Shown here: piece after piece, positions 31,783-41,169 of the stretch
Layout of the letters: each line of letters begins with the position of its first letter
Numbering within the stretch: position 1 is the stretch's first letter
Source of the DNA: Fibrobacterota bacterium
Lineage (GTDB): Bacteria; Fibrobacterota; Fibrobacteria; UBA5070
DNA: 64,000 nucleotides
Direction: 5' to 3'
NCBI GenBank assembly: GCA_016715065.1
Contig: JADKBN010000010.1
Location: 1-64,000 of the forward strand
Notes under the pieces: generated by a model
The model's input: only the letters and a program-made list of their open reading frames with translations
Database searches by the model: none
Told to the model about the DNA's origin: nothing
Made by a program: the position numbers and the translations under genes

Positions 31783-34700
31783 TTACCACCAATACATGCT
31801 CGCCCAGGAGTAGGCTCCCGCGCCGATGTCGAAGTAGTAGTAGCCTGTGGGGGTCTTGGCCGGGAGGGCCGCACCGCAGGTCACGGTCACACCATTGACC
31901 TTCACCGTACGCCCGGTGAAGTTCGAGCAGCCCCATCCGGAGATGTTCGCGGTGGTGCGCTTGCAGACGGAAGCGGTGGTGTTGAAGTTGCCCGAGCTGC
32001 CGCCGGTCATGTTGGTGGCGGGACTGCAAGGCTCGGTGGATTTGCTGGGAGTGGCTTCCACCGCATCGGAAGGCGCGCCGGTGCCGCCCGCGTTCTTTCC
32101 GCGCACACGGTAGAGGTACTTGGTGCCGTTGACCACGGTGATGTCGGAAAACGACAAAGTGGTGGAGGTGGCGATCTGGCTGTAGGGATGGGTGGCGTCG
32201 GCGCGCTCGATCGCATACGAGGTGGCCGTGGCCGCTGCATTCCAGGTCAGGCTCACCTTGGCATCCGTGGCGACCGCCTTGAGGTTGGTGGGGGCGGCAG
32301 GCAAAACCACGCCGTTGGGTGTGACCACCACCGGGGCGGAGTTGGCGCTCTGTCCGTAGCTGTTCGATGCGCTGACCACGAAGGTGTAGGCCGTTCCGTT
32401 CGTCAATCCATTGAATTCCAGGCTCGTGGCTGGAGTGGTGATCGAAAGCGACACGGTGTCCCCGGGCTTGGACGACGACTTCACGCTGTAGAATGTGGCG
32501 TTGGGCACGGCGGTCCAGGTCACCGTCGCCTTTGCGTCCCCGGCGACCAACGACACGATGGAGGGCGCCGCGGGAGCGCCCATCGGCGTGGCGGAAACCT
32601 CGGTGGATCTGGCGCTGGTTCCGGAAGGATTCTTCGCCGACACAGAGTACAGATAGGTGGTCCCGTTTTGCACCGTACGGTCGGTAAAGACCGTGTCCAC
32701 GGTGCTTCCGAGCAGGGTCGAGGCCACCAGGGTCTGTCCACGGAACACTTCATAGGACGCGGCGTGGCGGGACGCGTTCCACTTCAGGGAGACGATTGCG
32801 CTGCCGGCGGTCGCGGAAAGTTCGATCGGCGTGGCCGGGGGTGAGACCAGTCCCGGCTCCGTTCCGGCGACAAGCTCGCCGGTTCCCGAGTAGAGACAGG
32901 ATTTGTCCGTCACGGCGTACGTTTTCGCGTTGGCATCGTACGAGTAGTCGCCGATCTCGTTGAAGCTCGTCCAGTCCGTGTGGTTCACGCGCAGCTGGAT
33001 GTCGCTGGTGCTCGCTCCGACGGCCAAAGCGGGGGCATCGGCGGCGAAGGTGACTTCGATGTATCTGTCGGCCCCTGCGGTCGATGCCTGGGCGGTCGCG
33101 CTGGAAACGGACAGATTGGCGCAACCCATCTGCGCCCAGTCGCAGGTGACCTGGAGTGCCGATGTATTGTCGTTGGAAAACCAGTAGCGGATCTTCATTC
33201 CGGCGAGGGACTCGGTCTTTGAGCCCGTGTTCACCACGGCGAAGTAGGGCTTGATCTGGTTGTCGGTGGCCGATGCGTCCCCTACACGGTATTGTACGCG
33301 CAGGCCGCTGGTGGGGGCTTTGGGGGTGGCCTGGACGGTGTCGGAATTGCCGCTTTGTCCGCTGGGGTTCGAGGCGAGGACGGTGTAGAAGTACCGGGTG
33401 TTGTTCACCACATCCAGGTCCTCGAAACTCGAGCTTTGCACGGAATTCGGCAATGCGCTGAACGGACCGAGGGCGGAGGTGGCGCGTCGGATCGTATAGG
33501 AGGACGCCCTCAACGAAGGAGTCCAGGAAAGCCCGACACGACGATCGCCAGACTCGGCGGCCAAACCGGAGGGGCGCGAAGCGGGGCGAATGGGGGCGTT
33601 GCCCAGTGTCAACGAGGGGTCGCCGTAGACGTTGAAGACCTCCATGTTCATCAGCCAGCCACCGGTGGTGGCGCGCAGCTTGGAGAGCGCCTTGCCCACG
33701 GGCAGGGTGTCCTGGATCAGGTAGCGGGTGAACTTGTTGCCCATGTTCCCGTAGGAGCCGTTGTCGCCTTCGAAGACCTGTTCGTCGGTCCACAGCCAGG
33801 AAACGCGCGTGGCACCCACCGTGGCGATACCTCCGTTTTTCAGGATGGCGTACGAGAGATTGGCGGGGATTTCGGGATAGGAAGTCAGGCAGCTGAGTTG
33901 GAAGGTGATGGAGGGATGGAGGTCATCCAAAAACGGAGCGCTCGCGCTGGTGAAGATGTCGGAGGCACCTTCCGAAAAACCGTGGGTGAGCCACATGTGG
34001 TAGCCGGAGGGGTTGTTCTTCCAGGCATCGAGGACGTTGGCTTCGGTGGTGGGGGTCTTTTCCGGACTCACGCCGAAGGCCGAGTCGTAGACGCGGAACA
34101 CGCCCCATCCCTTGGGGGACAACAGGTCGGTCTTGAGGAATTCGGCCACGTAGTGATTGTTGAACGGGGAGAACATCTGCCGGGCGGAGAACAGCACGTT
34201 CGAGCGCCAGGAAATGTCCGTTTCCTGCATGTAGCGGATGGTCTTGGACAGGATCCTGTCCAGATCCGCGAAGCTTCCGTAGAAGGGAATGCGGCCGACG
34301 GCGACTTCACAGAATTTGTCCAATCCGCCGATTCCGTCGTCGACGCCTTCCTGTCCGTAAAAGCCGTCGCCGTTGAGGTCCCAGTTTCCGGTCAGCTCCG
34401 CGTAGTAGTAGTCGCTGGGGGCGTCACGGTCCGTTGTTTCCAGAAGGCGAGGCCACATCTTCTTCATGGGGACGCTGCCCGTGTCGGGATCGGGGTTGCC
34501 CACCAGAAGAGCGTACTCGATATTGTGGCTGACATAATTTGCCTTGAGCCAGGATCGTAGCGCCTCGGCGGCGATGTCTCCCTGGCCTCCTCCCCATCCA
34601 CCTTGGCAGTTGCTGGATCGGCAGGCCCAGGTCCCGGCCGTGCGGAGGTAGTTGGAAGAGCCGGTCACAAGCTCCACTTGGAATCCGGCGGCTGCCTTGG

Positions 34701-35469
34701 CATCGGCGAAGGCGCCCAGCTTGGTGCTGTTTTGGCGGATGACTTCGGTGGTCACGATGGTGTATGTGGTGGCCGCCGCAGCGGACCTGATCGCTCCGGC
34801 CTGCGCGGGGGCGTAGGCGCCGATGGCCTGGTCGAAGTTCACCACGAGGCCCTTGAGCTGTTCGGCGAGCTTCTGGTTGGCCGTTCCCGTGGTCGCGACG
34901 CCCGCCACACTTGCGGTCCTGCCGGCGGTGGCGATGCGCACGGTCACCGTGCCATCGACGAGTCTGCGCAGCTGGCCGGTGACGGGATTGTACAGGTAGT
35001 CGTGGATGTCCACTTCCACCACTTGAAAGGTCCCCATCGTTCCGAAGCGAGTGCTACCCAGATGGTTCGCCGGAGTGAAGGCGTTCTTTCCGTAAACATT
35101 GAGATCGCGTCCCTTGGAGATCCGCGCTCCCGCAGGCCAGTATTCCTTCCCTTGGGTGGAGAGGGCTGGAACCGGGGCGACGTCGTAGCTGCCAGACAGG
35201 GCCTCTTCCTTCAGTCCATCGATCTGCACGGAAACGGTCTTCGGATCCGTCCCGGGCGGAAGCAGGAAGGACAGCGTGTATTTTGGCAGCGCCGGTGATC
35301 CGGATGCGCCGGCCGCACCCACTCCCTGGAAACGGGCGGTGCCGTTGGATACGGCTAGTTGGATGTTCTTGGCGGGAACCTTGGCCGTCTGGGCGATGGC
35401 CAGTGGGGAGGCAAAGGCGATACAGGCAGCGAGTGCACCGCACAATCGACTGCTTAGAAATGAGTGCAT
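31783..35469 (-). CDS. C25 (gingipain-like) protease with CBM3-like and FN3 domains
   Basis: 1228 residues with a signal peptide (cut near residue 26). Residues ~27-215 look like a gingipain propeptide; ~230-620 is a caspase-fold C25 peptidase with likely catalytic His496 (WLTHGFSEG) and Cys527 (QLSCLTSY), plus the usual GD.GGW..NMEVFNVYGDP end. Then an FN3 domain (~640-715), a CBM3-like cellulose-binding domain (~720-865; VQYRVGDASATDNQIKPYF, then ATTYSYDAN-like end), three more FN3 (~875-1145) and an ~80-residue Cys-containing terminal domain ending ASMYWW. C25 enzymes in other phyla act as T9SS sorting or surface proteases; a cellulose-binding one would digest proteins at plant fibres. The terminal domain is unrecognised. 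Confidence 0.88.
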   Translation of the reverse strand: MHSFLSSRLCGALAACIAFASPLAIAQTAKVPAKNIQLAVSNGTARFQGVGAAGASGSPALPKYTLSFLLPPGTDPKTVSVQIDGLKEEALSGSYDVAPVPALSTQGKEYWPAGARISKGRDLNVYGKNAFTPANHLGSTRFGTMGTFQVVEVDIHDYLYNPVTGQLRRLVDGTVTVRIATAGRTASVAGVATTGTANQKLAEQLKGLVVNFDQAIGAYAPAQAGAIRSAAAATTYTIVTTEVIRQNSTKLGAFADAKAAAGFQVELVTGSSNYLRTAGTWACRSSNCQGGWGGGQGDIAAEALRSWLKANYVSHNIEYALLVGNPDPDTGSVPMKKMWPRLLETTDRDAPSDYYYAELTGNWDLNGDGFYGQEGVDDGIGGLDKFCEVAVGRIPFYGSFADLDRILSKTIRYMQETDISWRSNVLFSARQMFSPFNNHYVAEFLKTDLLSPKGWGVFRVYDSAFGVSPEKTPTTEANVLDAWKNNPSGYHMWLTHGFSEGASDIFTSASAPFLDDLHPSITFQLSCLTSYPEIPANLSYAILKNGGIATVGATRVSWLWTDEQVFEGDNGSYGNMGNKFTRYLIQDTLPVGKALSKLRATTGGWLMNMEVFNVYGDPSLTLGNAPIRPASRPSGLAAESGDRRVGLSWTPSLRASSYTIRRATSALGPFSALPNSVQSSSFEDLDVVNNTRYFYTVLASNPSGQSGNSDTVQATPKAPTSGLRVQYRVGDASATDNQIKPYFAVVNTGSKTESLAGMKIRYWFSNDNTSALQVTCDWAQMGCANLSVSSATAQASTAGADRYIEVTFAADAPALAVGASTSDIQLRVNHTDWTSFNEIGDYSYDANAKTYAVTDKSCLYSGTGELVAGTEPGLVSPPATPIELSATAGSAIVSLKWNASRHAASYEVFRGQTLVASTLLGSTVDTVFTDRTVQNGTTYLYSVSAKNPSGTSARSTEVSATPMGAPAAPSIVSLVAGDAKATVTWTAVPNATFYSVKSSSKPGDTVSLSITTPATSLEFNGLTNGTAYTFVVSASNSYGQSANSAPVVVTPNGVVLPAAPTNLKAVATDAKVSLTWNAAATATSYAIERADATHPYSQIATSTTLSFSDITVVNGTKYLYRVRGKNAGGTGAPSDAVEATPSKSTEPCSPATNMTGGSSGNFNTTASVCKRTTANISGWGCSNFTGRTVKVNGVTVTCGAALPAKTPTGYYYFDIGAGAYSWASMYWW

Positions 35470-35884
35470 AGGGACCTCGTTGGTGGAATTGGCATTGCAC
35501 GACGATCACGGAATGAAGGACCGGATCGGGTGGCGTCGGATCGGTTTGTGACGCATATTGACGCACCAGGAAACCTATGACCTCGAGGGAAGTCCTCCGA
35601 TGGCTCGAAACCGCCTCGGAACAGCTTGCGCTTTCTCGCGCTTTCTCGGACCGGGGATATCCCGAATCGCTAAAGTTCGACGCGATCAGCGAAGTGCGCC
35701 GAGCGGGAGAACGTCGAAACGGAAAGAATCGGTACCCACCGTTCATCCTGAGGAGCGTAGCGTCTCCAAAATGCTACCGCCGCCCCTGTCGCCTACGGCG
35801 ACCAACCGAGGCCCCAATTACCGCAGTTGTCGAGACGCACTTCCGGTGCTCCTCAGGACGAACGGAGTGGTGCGTGCCATGGAA
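35470..35884. other. 415 bp intergenic region before the C25 protease
   Basis: No gene supported. It should hold the promoter of the protease (minus strand) and contains the inverted-repeat element described separately at 35739-35865. Short open frames here lack start signals and family resemblance. Confidence 0.5.
35739..35865. repeat. 127 bp element with 18 bp terminal inverted repeats
   Basis: The left arm CCGTTCATCCTGAGGAGC (35739-35756) matches the reverse complement of the right arm GCTCCTCAGGACGAACGG (35848-35865) with one mismatch. Non-coding and in an intergenic region: the form of a MITE or REP-like mobile repeat. No second copy was found in this window. Confidence 0.65.
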
Positions 35885-36985
35885 TCAGAGTGACAATATC
35901 CGACGCCCGATCGGGTCCAACGATTCCAGGCGAAGGTGGCCACCGATGGCCCCTAGATCAGGCGTCCTGGCCCGTGGTGCGGATGCCCGGCCCATCGACG
36001 ATGCGTTCGGATCCCACCTTGCCCGCAAGGCGGTCTTCTCGGCAGCGGTGATGGGAATCACCGTGCCGTGGCGTGGGGTGAAGTCGAAGCTGGGCGAAGT
36101 GGCGGAAAGCACGAAGGTTTGCAGGTCCTTGCTGGTGGCGAACTGGTACTTGCCTGTGGTGTAGAGGTCGTACATCAGGATCCAGGTGTCGGAATTCGAC
36201 AACTTGAACACGCAGGAGCCTTCCACGGCGCTGGTGGTCGGCTGCAGGTACTTGTCGCGCAGCGTGTACGGACCGGTCAATTTCTGACTTGTCGCGGACT
36301 TGATGCCGTTGCCGTTGCCTTCGGTCTTGAAGAACAGGTGGTAGAGGCCGTCTTTCAGCACGATGTCTCCGTCGATCGCGGCCAGGCCGTTGTAGGAGTA
36401 GAGGACCTTCGGGGTGGTTTCCAGGGCGGTGAAGGAGCTGTTGGCGTAGGCCCAGTAGAGCTTGTCCGGATCGGATCCGCCCAGCCGCATGGCGAAGTAG
36501 ACCATGTACTTGTTCACGGAAGGATCCCAGATCGTCTGCGGGGCCCAGACGCGATCCGCCGCGGCCAAGGAGGGAAACGCCTTGGGGATGTTGACTTGGG
36601 CCGTGGTCCAATCCACCAGGTTGGAGGATTTCAAGAGCACCATGCCGCGGTTGGAGTTCCAGCCATTGGCCGAGACCATGTCGGTGGCCACCATGTAGTA
36701 GTCGCTGTTCTCGCCCCGTAGGATGTGAGGGTCGCGGATCCCCCCGGTGGCGCTGATGGCGGCGGAGGCGATCACGGCGTTGCCCTTGTTGAGCGCCTTG
36801 TAGATGTACCCGTCGTCGCTGAGCGCGAACCGGATGGCTTCCTGGCCTTTGTCGTTTCCCGTGAAGTAGGCGAACAGGTAGGAGGTGAAGGGGTCGGCCG
36901 CCTGGACGGCTTTCGTGGATAATGTCCCTGCCAGGAGGCACAGGAGGTGCACAAGACCGGCTTTGGCGATGGGAGATCTGCGCAT
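35885..36985 (-). CDS. GH43 family glycosidase
   Basis: 366 residues with a signal peptide (MRRSPIAKAGLVHLLCLLAG...QAADP). Five-bladed-propeller GH43 features: GGIRDPHILRGENSDYYMVA with the catalytic Asp early, VWAPQTIWD, IDGDIVLKDGLYHLFFKTEG in the middle, and EGSCVFKL as the probable acid Glu region. Such enzymes remove arabinose or xylose side groups from hemicellulose or pectin. The last ~40 residues after TAAEKTALRAR are Arg/Pro-rich and unlike the family; a one-base shift there would give a shorter end (KVGSERIVDGPG...), so the terminus is doubtful. A small lipoprotein gene lies 157 bp upstream on the same strand. Confidence 0.85.
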   Translation of the reverse strand: MRRSPIAKAGLVHLLCLLAGTLSTKAVQAADPFTSYLFAYFTGNDKGQEAIRFALSDDGYIYKALNKGNAVIASAAISATGGIRDPHILRGENSDYYMVATDMVSANGWNSNRGMVLLKSSNLVDWTTAQVNIPKAFPSLAAADRVWAPQTIWDPSVNKYMVYFAMRLGGSDPDKLYWAYANSSFTALETTPKVLYSYNGLAAIDGDIVLKDGLYHLFFKTEGNGNGIKSATSQKLTGPYTLRDKYLQPTTSAVEGSCVFKLSNSDTWILMYDLYTTGKYQFATSKDLQTFVLSATSPSFDFTPRHGTVIPITAAEKTALRARWDPNASSMGRASAPRARTPDLGAIGGHLRLESLDPIGRRILSL

Positions 36986-37142
36986 GGGGCGTCACCTGGA
37001 GGCGGAAGTAAAGGCTGGTGGGGCCGATAGGGATGGGTTCCCGATGCGGACTCGTCAGTCCTGAAGGTAACGCCACATCCGATCAGGCAAGGCGCGATCC
37101 GGGTTTTGCTTGATTGGCAAACCACCAAAAGGTGGGGGAGGC

Positions 37143-37526
37143 CTACTTCAGGCGCAGGTAGAGCTGGGTTCCCAGACCACTCAGGGTCATGTTGAAGGAG
37201 TCCTTCCCGAAAAAGCGGTAGGTGCCGTCTTCCGTCTTTCCGTCGGCGTAGGCGAGATGGATGGCGCCCCCGCTTGCGCTCCACTGGAAGGAATCCACCG
37301 CCACTCGAAATCCCAGGTCGACAATGAGCTTCCCCTTGCCGTTGTTTTGGAATTCCACGGTGTCGGCGGGAATCGCGTAGATCCGCCACCGACCGATGAA
37401 GGTCGAGTCGGCAGAACTTGTTGCCTTTGGAAGGCTGGAGGGACCTGTGGAGGAAGAGGAGCTGGAGTCGCACGACCACAAGGCAAGAAGTCCGGTTAGG
37501 GCCAAAAGGCAGGAGAGTCTCGACAT
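37143..37526 (-). CDS. Small lipoprotein, unknown
   Basis: 127 residues. The signal peptide has lipobox LWSC with Cys19, followed by a run of serines and a short lipocalin-like beta sequence (FIGRWRIYAIPADTVEF, DGTYRFFGKDSF). GAGGAA upstream of the ATG supports the start. The style (Ser-rich linker after the lipid Cys) is common in Fibrobacter lipoproteins. No function assigned. It precedes the GH43 gene on the same strand. Confidence 0.65.
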   Translation of the reverse strand: MSRLSCLLALTGLLALWSCDSSSSSSTGPSSLPKATSSADSTFIGRWRIYAIPADTVEFQNNGKGKLIVDLGFRVAVDSFQWSASGGAIHLAYADGKTEDGTYRFFGKDSFNMTLSGLGTQLYLRLK

Positions 37527-37712
37527 GGGCGTTCCTCAGGTGATCGGAAAAAAAGGCCTATGGTGCTTGTAATTAGAAATCGTCCTTAGGCGAATCGGTG
37601 TGACTCCGGAGAAACCGGAAGTACCGGATTTGGCACTCCAATGAGGGACAGTGGGGAGTGGCTTTGGTTGGGGAACTGGATTGAGATGTATTTTCATGCC
37701 TGCACACAGGAC

Positions 37713-37806
37713 GGACAGGGGTGCCCGCGCGGCGGGCTGAGACGACCGGAAAGCAGGTCGGCACCCTCAGACGACCGGATGCGGGTCATGCCGCCGTCGG
37801 GAGTCC
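37713..37806 (+). promoter_or_regulatory. TPP riboswitch (THI element) upstream of thiC
   Basis: P1 GGAC/GTCC closes a typical thi-box: AGGGGTGCC, GGGCTGAGAC (CUGAGA motif), GCACCCTCAGAC, and GGATGCGGGTCATGCCGCCGTCGGGAG. It binds thiamine pyrophosphate and represses thiC. It lies 51 bases before the thiC start. The rest of the 331 bp interval 37527-37857 holds no gene. Confidence 0.92.
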
Positions 37807-37813
37807 GCGAGAG

Positions 37814-37853
37814 CTCTCCTTTCCGTCGAACATTCGTGACCAGACCAGGAGAG
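37814..37853 (+). promoter_or_regulatory. Riboswitch expression platform that can mask the thiC ribosome-binding site
   Basis: CTCTCCT (37814-37820) is an exact complement of AGGAGAG (37847-37853), the ribosome-binding site four bases before ATG 37858. GAGAG at 37809-37813 can compete for the same CTCTC. This predicts control of translation start by TPP. Confidence 0.7.
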
Positions 37854-37857
37854 ACGC

Positions 37858-39755
37858 ATGTCCGAAGACGCCATCCGCCGCGTATACCGTGAAGGAAACC
37901 ACGGGATCCGCGTGCCCATGAAGGAAGTCTCGCTTCAGGAGACTCGCGAGCCCAACGGCACCATGCGTTCGAACGACCCGGTGTTGCTCTACGATGTTTC
38001 CGGCCCATGGGGAGATCCTTCCTACGAAGGCACCGTGGAAACAGGCCTTCCCGGTCTGCGCACACCTTGGATCAAGGCTCGTGGCGACGTGGAGGTGGTC
38101 ACGCCTCGCGATCGCGCTCCCCGCGACGATGGCTACGATACGGAAGCGGATCGACAAGCCGCCCGCGATGCGGGGAAGCTTCGGGAGTTTCCGCGCGGAG
38201 TCCGCGAAGTGCTCAAAGGCAAGCCCGGGCAGGCGGTGACCCAGATCGCCTACGCCCGCGCAGGAATTGTCACGCCGGAAATGGAATTCGTGGCGTTGCG
38301 CGAGAACCAGGGTTTGGAGGCGCTGTTCGAGAAGATGGGGCCGGACGTGGCCCGCGATTCCCTGCTGTTCCAGCATGGCGGACGATCGTTCGGGGCCAAC
38401 CTGCCCCGCAAGATCACCGCCGAATTTGTCCGCGACGAGATCGCCCGCGGAAGGGCCATCCTCCCTTCCAACATCAACCATCCCGAAGCCGAACCGATGA
38501 TCATCGGCCGGAACTTCCTCACCAAGATCAACGCGAACATCGGAAACTCCGCCGTGTCCAGCGGCATCGAAGAAGAAGTGGAAAAGATGCGGTGGGGCAC
38601 CAAATGGGGCGCCGACACCGTGATGGATCTCTCCACCGGCAAGCACATCCACGCCACCCGCGAATGGATCCTGCGCAACAGCCCCGTGCCCATCGGGACG
38701 GTGCCCATCTACCAGGCCCTGGAAAAGGTGGGCGGCAAGGCCGAAGATCTCACCTGGGAGCTCTACCGCGACACCTTGATCGAGCAATGCGAGCAGGGCG
38801 TGGACTACTTCACGATCCACGCGGGCGTGCTGTTGCGCTACATCCCGCTGACCGCCCGTCGCATGACGGGAATTGTCAGTCGCGGCGGATCCATTTTGGC
38901 CAAGTGGTGCCTGGCCCACCACCAGGAAAACTTCCTGTACACCAATTTCGCCGAGATCTGCGAGATCCTGCGCGCCTACGACGTGGCCTTCAGCCTGGGT
39001 GACGGCTTGCGTCCCGGATCCAACGCCGACGCCAACGATGCGGCCCAGTTTGGTGAACTGGAAACCTTGGGCGAACTGACCAAGATCGCCTGGGCGCGCG
39101 ATTGCCAGGTCATGATCGAAGGCCCTGGCCACGTGCCCATGCACCTGATCAAGGAAAACATGGATCGCCAGCTGGAATCCTGCGGCGAAGCCCCCTTCTA
39201 CACGCTGGGGCCGCTGGTGACAGATATTGCCCCCGGCTACGACCACATCACATCCGGCATCGGCGCGGCCATGATCGGGTGGTTCGGGTGCGCGATGCTC
39301 TGCTACGTGACCCCAAAAGAGCATTTGGGTTTGCCGGACAAGGAAGACGTGCGTGTGGGCGTGGTGACCTACAAGCTCGCCGCGCACGCGGGTGACCTGG
39401 CCAAGGGGCACCCCGGCGCCCAGTACCGCGACAACGCCCTGTCCAAGGCGCGGTTCGAATTCCGCTGGCGCGACCAGTTCAATCTGGGCCTGGATCCCGA
39501 GCGCGCCAAGGAATACCACGACGAGACCTTGCCTGCCGAAGGCGCCAAGCTTGCGCATTTCTGCTCGATGTGCGGCCCTCACTTCTGCGCCATGAAGATC
39601 ACCGAAGACGTGCGCAAGTACGCCGCCGAAAAGGAGTGGAGGACACGCAGGCGTTCTTCACGGGCATGAAGGAAATGAGCGACACCTTCGTGAAGACCGG
39701 CGCGGAAGTCTACCTGGGCGACGACGGCACACACGACAAGCGCGCGTTGACCTGA
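37858..39755 (+). CDS. thiC: Phosphomethylpyrimidine synthase, one frameshift near the end
   Basis: A radical SAM enzyme making the pyrimidine part of thiamine from aminoimidazole ribotide. The uninterrupted frame runs from 37858 to 39669 (603 residues) with all the core: NPIKARGD-like front, GMTDRLHGG-like middle, SISLGDGLRPG-like (FSLGDGLRPGSNADANDA) and the 4Fe-4S motif CSMCGPHFC near residue 565. At ~39631-39634 (AAGGAG) one base, probably a G, is missing: the normal ending KGVEDTQAFFTGMKEMSDTF...VYLGDDG continues in the next frame to 39755. The stop at 39669 comes after a false tail, WRTRRRSSRA. A sequencing or assembly error is likely since only the tail is affected. Confidence 0.95.
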
Positions 39756-39808
39756 TTCTCTCGGAGAGGGCATCACCGGGTCCCGGACCGGATCCTCTCC
39801 TTCGAGAG

Positions 39809-39842
39809 GTGCCTCCCGTAGCCGTTAGGCAACGGGAGGCAC
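39809..39842. terminator. Hairpin downstream of thiC
   Basis: Perfect 11-bp inverted repeat GTGCCTCCCGT / ACGGGAGGCAC with a 12-base loop, 54 bases after the thiC end. No T-run follows, so termination is only probable. Confidence 0.45.
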
Positions 39843-39943
39843 TAGGTTCAGGTGGGTGAAGCGAAAGAGTGTTGGTGAATTAGTACTGGCCAGAACCCAA
39901 CGGAGTGAACCGAATTGATATCCGCGTTGACTAATTTGGTACC

Positions 39944-40975
39944 GTGCGAACAAAGGTGACACTCAAGGAATTGGCCCAACGGGCTGGGTTGGCGACCTCC
40001 ACCGCGTCCATGGCGTTGCGCAACAGCCCCGAGCTCAGTCGCATCACCTGCCAACGGGTCCAGGAGTTGGCCAAGGAGTTGGACTACACCCCCAACGCGG
40101 CGGCGACCAAGCTGGCCACGGGCAAGTCCGGCATGATCGGACTCATGTACACAAGGCACGGTTCCGCGTTCAACGCGAGAATCCTTGAAGCTCTGGATGC
40201 GTGGTCCTACCAGGATGGTCGGTACTTCAACAGCCTCATGACCTATTCCACCCGCAACCGGGCGGAGGTCCTGGAACGGTTCATGCACCAGATCCTGCAG
40301 GGCCGCCTGGTGGACGGTCTGATTTTGGCAAGCCAGATGCCCAGCTCCGCCATCATCCGCGAGTACCAAATCCGGCGGTTGCCTCTGGTACTTCTGGAGA
40401 CCTTTTCCGAAAAAACCAATTGTGTGCACCTGGACAACTCGGCCGGCGTGAACGCTGCGGTGAGGTACCTGGTGGAAAAAGGGCGCCGCAAGATCGCTTT
40501 GGTGTGCGGTCGGCTCACCCCGCTGCCCGGCCACGATCCCAGCCGAGTCTCCAAGGATCGATTCCAAGCCTACCGCCAGGCGATGGACTCCTTCGATCTT
40601 CCCACCCCTGCCAAGTCCATCGTCGAGATCACCTACCACGAGCCTCAGGAAGGTCGTGAGGCGCTGGACCAGCTGATGTCGCGCTTCCCGGAGATGGACG
40701 CGATCTTTTGTTCGGCCGGTGACAACGTGGCGGCCGGAATCCATGCCCAATCCCAGGCGCGAGGCTTGCGCATGCCCGATGACCTCGCCCTGGTGGGATT
40801 CGACGACCAGCCGATCGCGGAATTGCTGTATCCTGCCCTGACCACCGTTCGCCAGCCGTTTCAGGAAATGGCCGGCAAAGCATGGGAGCTTCTGCTCGCC
40901 TCCATCGATCAGCCGGATCTGGAACCGCGTAGCCAGATGGTGATCCCAGAATTGGTGATCAGACAGACTGCCTGA
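39944..40975 (+). CDS. LacI-family transcription regulator
   Basis: 343 residues: N-terminal LacI helix-turn-helix (VTLKELAQRAGLATSTASMA, residues 5-24; hinge helix with YTPNAAATKLA), then a periplasmic-binding-like sugar sensor domain (~60-335; ...MPDDLALVGFDDQPIAELLYP near the end). GTG start at 39944; no clear ribosome-binding site precedes it, and TTGACT lies 15 bases upstream, so a leaderless or poorly placed start is possible. The likely ligand is a sugar or derivative; no obvious target gene adjoins, and it may control the nearby polysaccharide genes (inference). Confidence 0.9.
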   Translation: MRTKVTLKELAQRAGLATSTASMALRNSPELSRITCQRVQELAKELDYTPNAAATKLATGKSGMIGLMYTRHGSAFNARILEALDAWSYQDGRYFNSLMTYSTRNRAEVLERFMHQILQGRLVDGLILASQMPSSAIIREYQIRRLPLVLLETFSEKTNCVHLDNSAGVNAAVRYLVEKGRRKIALVCGRLTPLPGHDPSRVSKDRFQAYRQAMDSFDLPTPAKSIVEITYHEPQEGREALDQLMSRFPEMDAIFCSAGDNVAAGIHAQSQARGLRMPDDLALVGFDDQPIAELLYPALTTVRQPFQEMAGKAWELLLASIDQPDLEPRSQMVIPELVIRQTA

Positions 40976-41020
40976 CCCTTGACAGCGGTTTGATTTTCGC
41001 GTATTCTTGCAAACCTCAAC

Positions 41021-41094
41021 GCAGCTGTAGCTCAATTGGATAGAGCACCTGACTACGGATCAGGAGGTTTGGGGTTCGACTCCCTACAGCTGCA
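41021..41094 (+). tRNA. tRNA-Arg(ACG)
   Basis: Full cloverleaf: acceptor GCAGCTG/CAGCTGC, D arm AGCTCAATTGGATAGAGC, anticodon stem CCTGA/TCAGG with anticodon ACG at 41055-41057, T arm with GTTCGAC, discriminator A. CCA is not encoded. Confidence 0.95.
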
Positions 41095-41169
41095 CTATAA
41101 GCTTCTGTTTCCCTCCATCGCCTTCGGCGTTTTAGGGGGGGGAGCGAAATCCCCGATAGGGAGGTCAGC

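Noticed and set aside
37786..39582. A ~600-codon minus-strand frame opposite thiC
   Set aside because: Shadow of thiC with no start signal or family resemblance; it also covers the TPP riboswitch.
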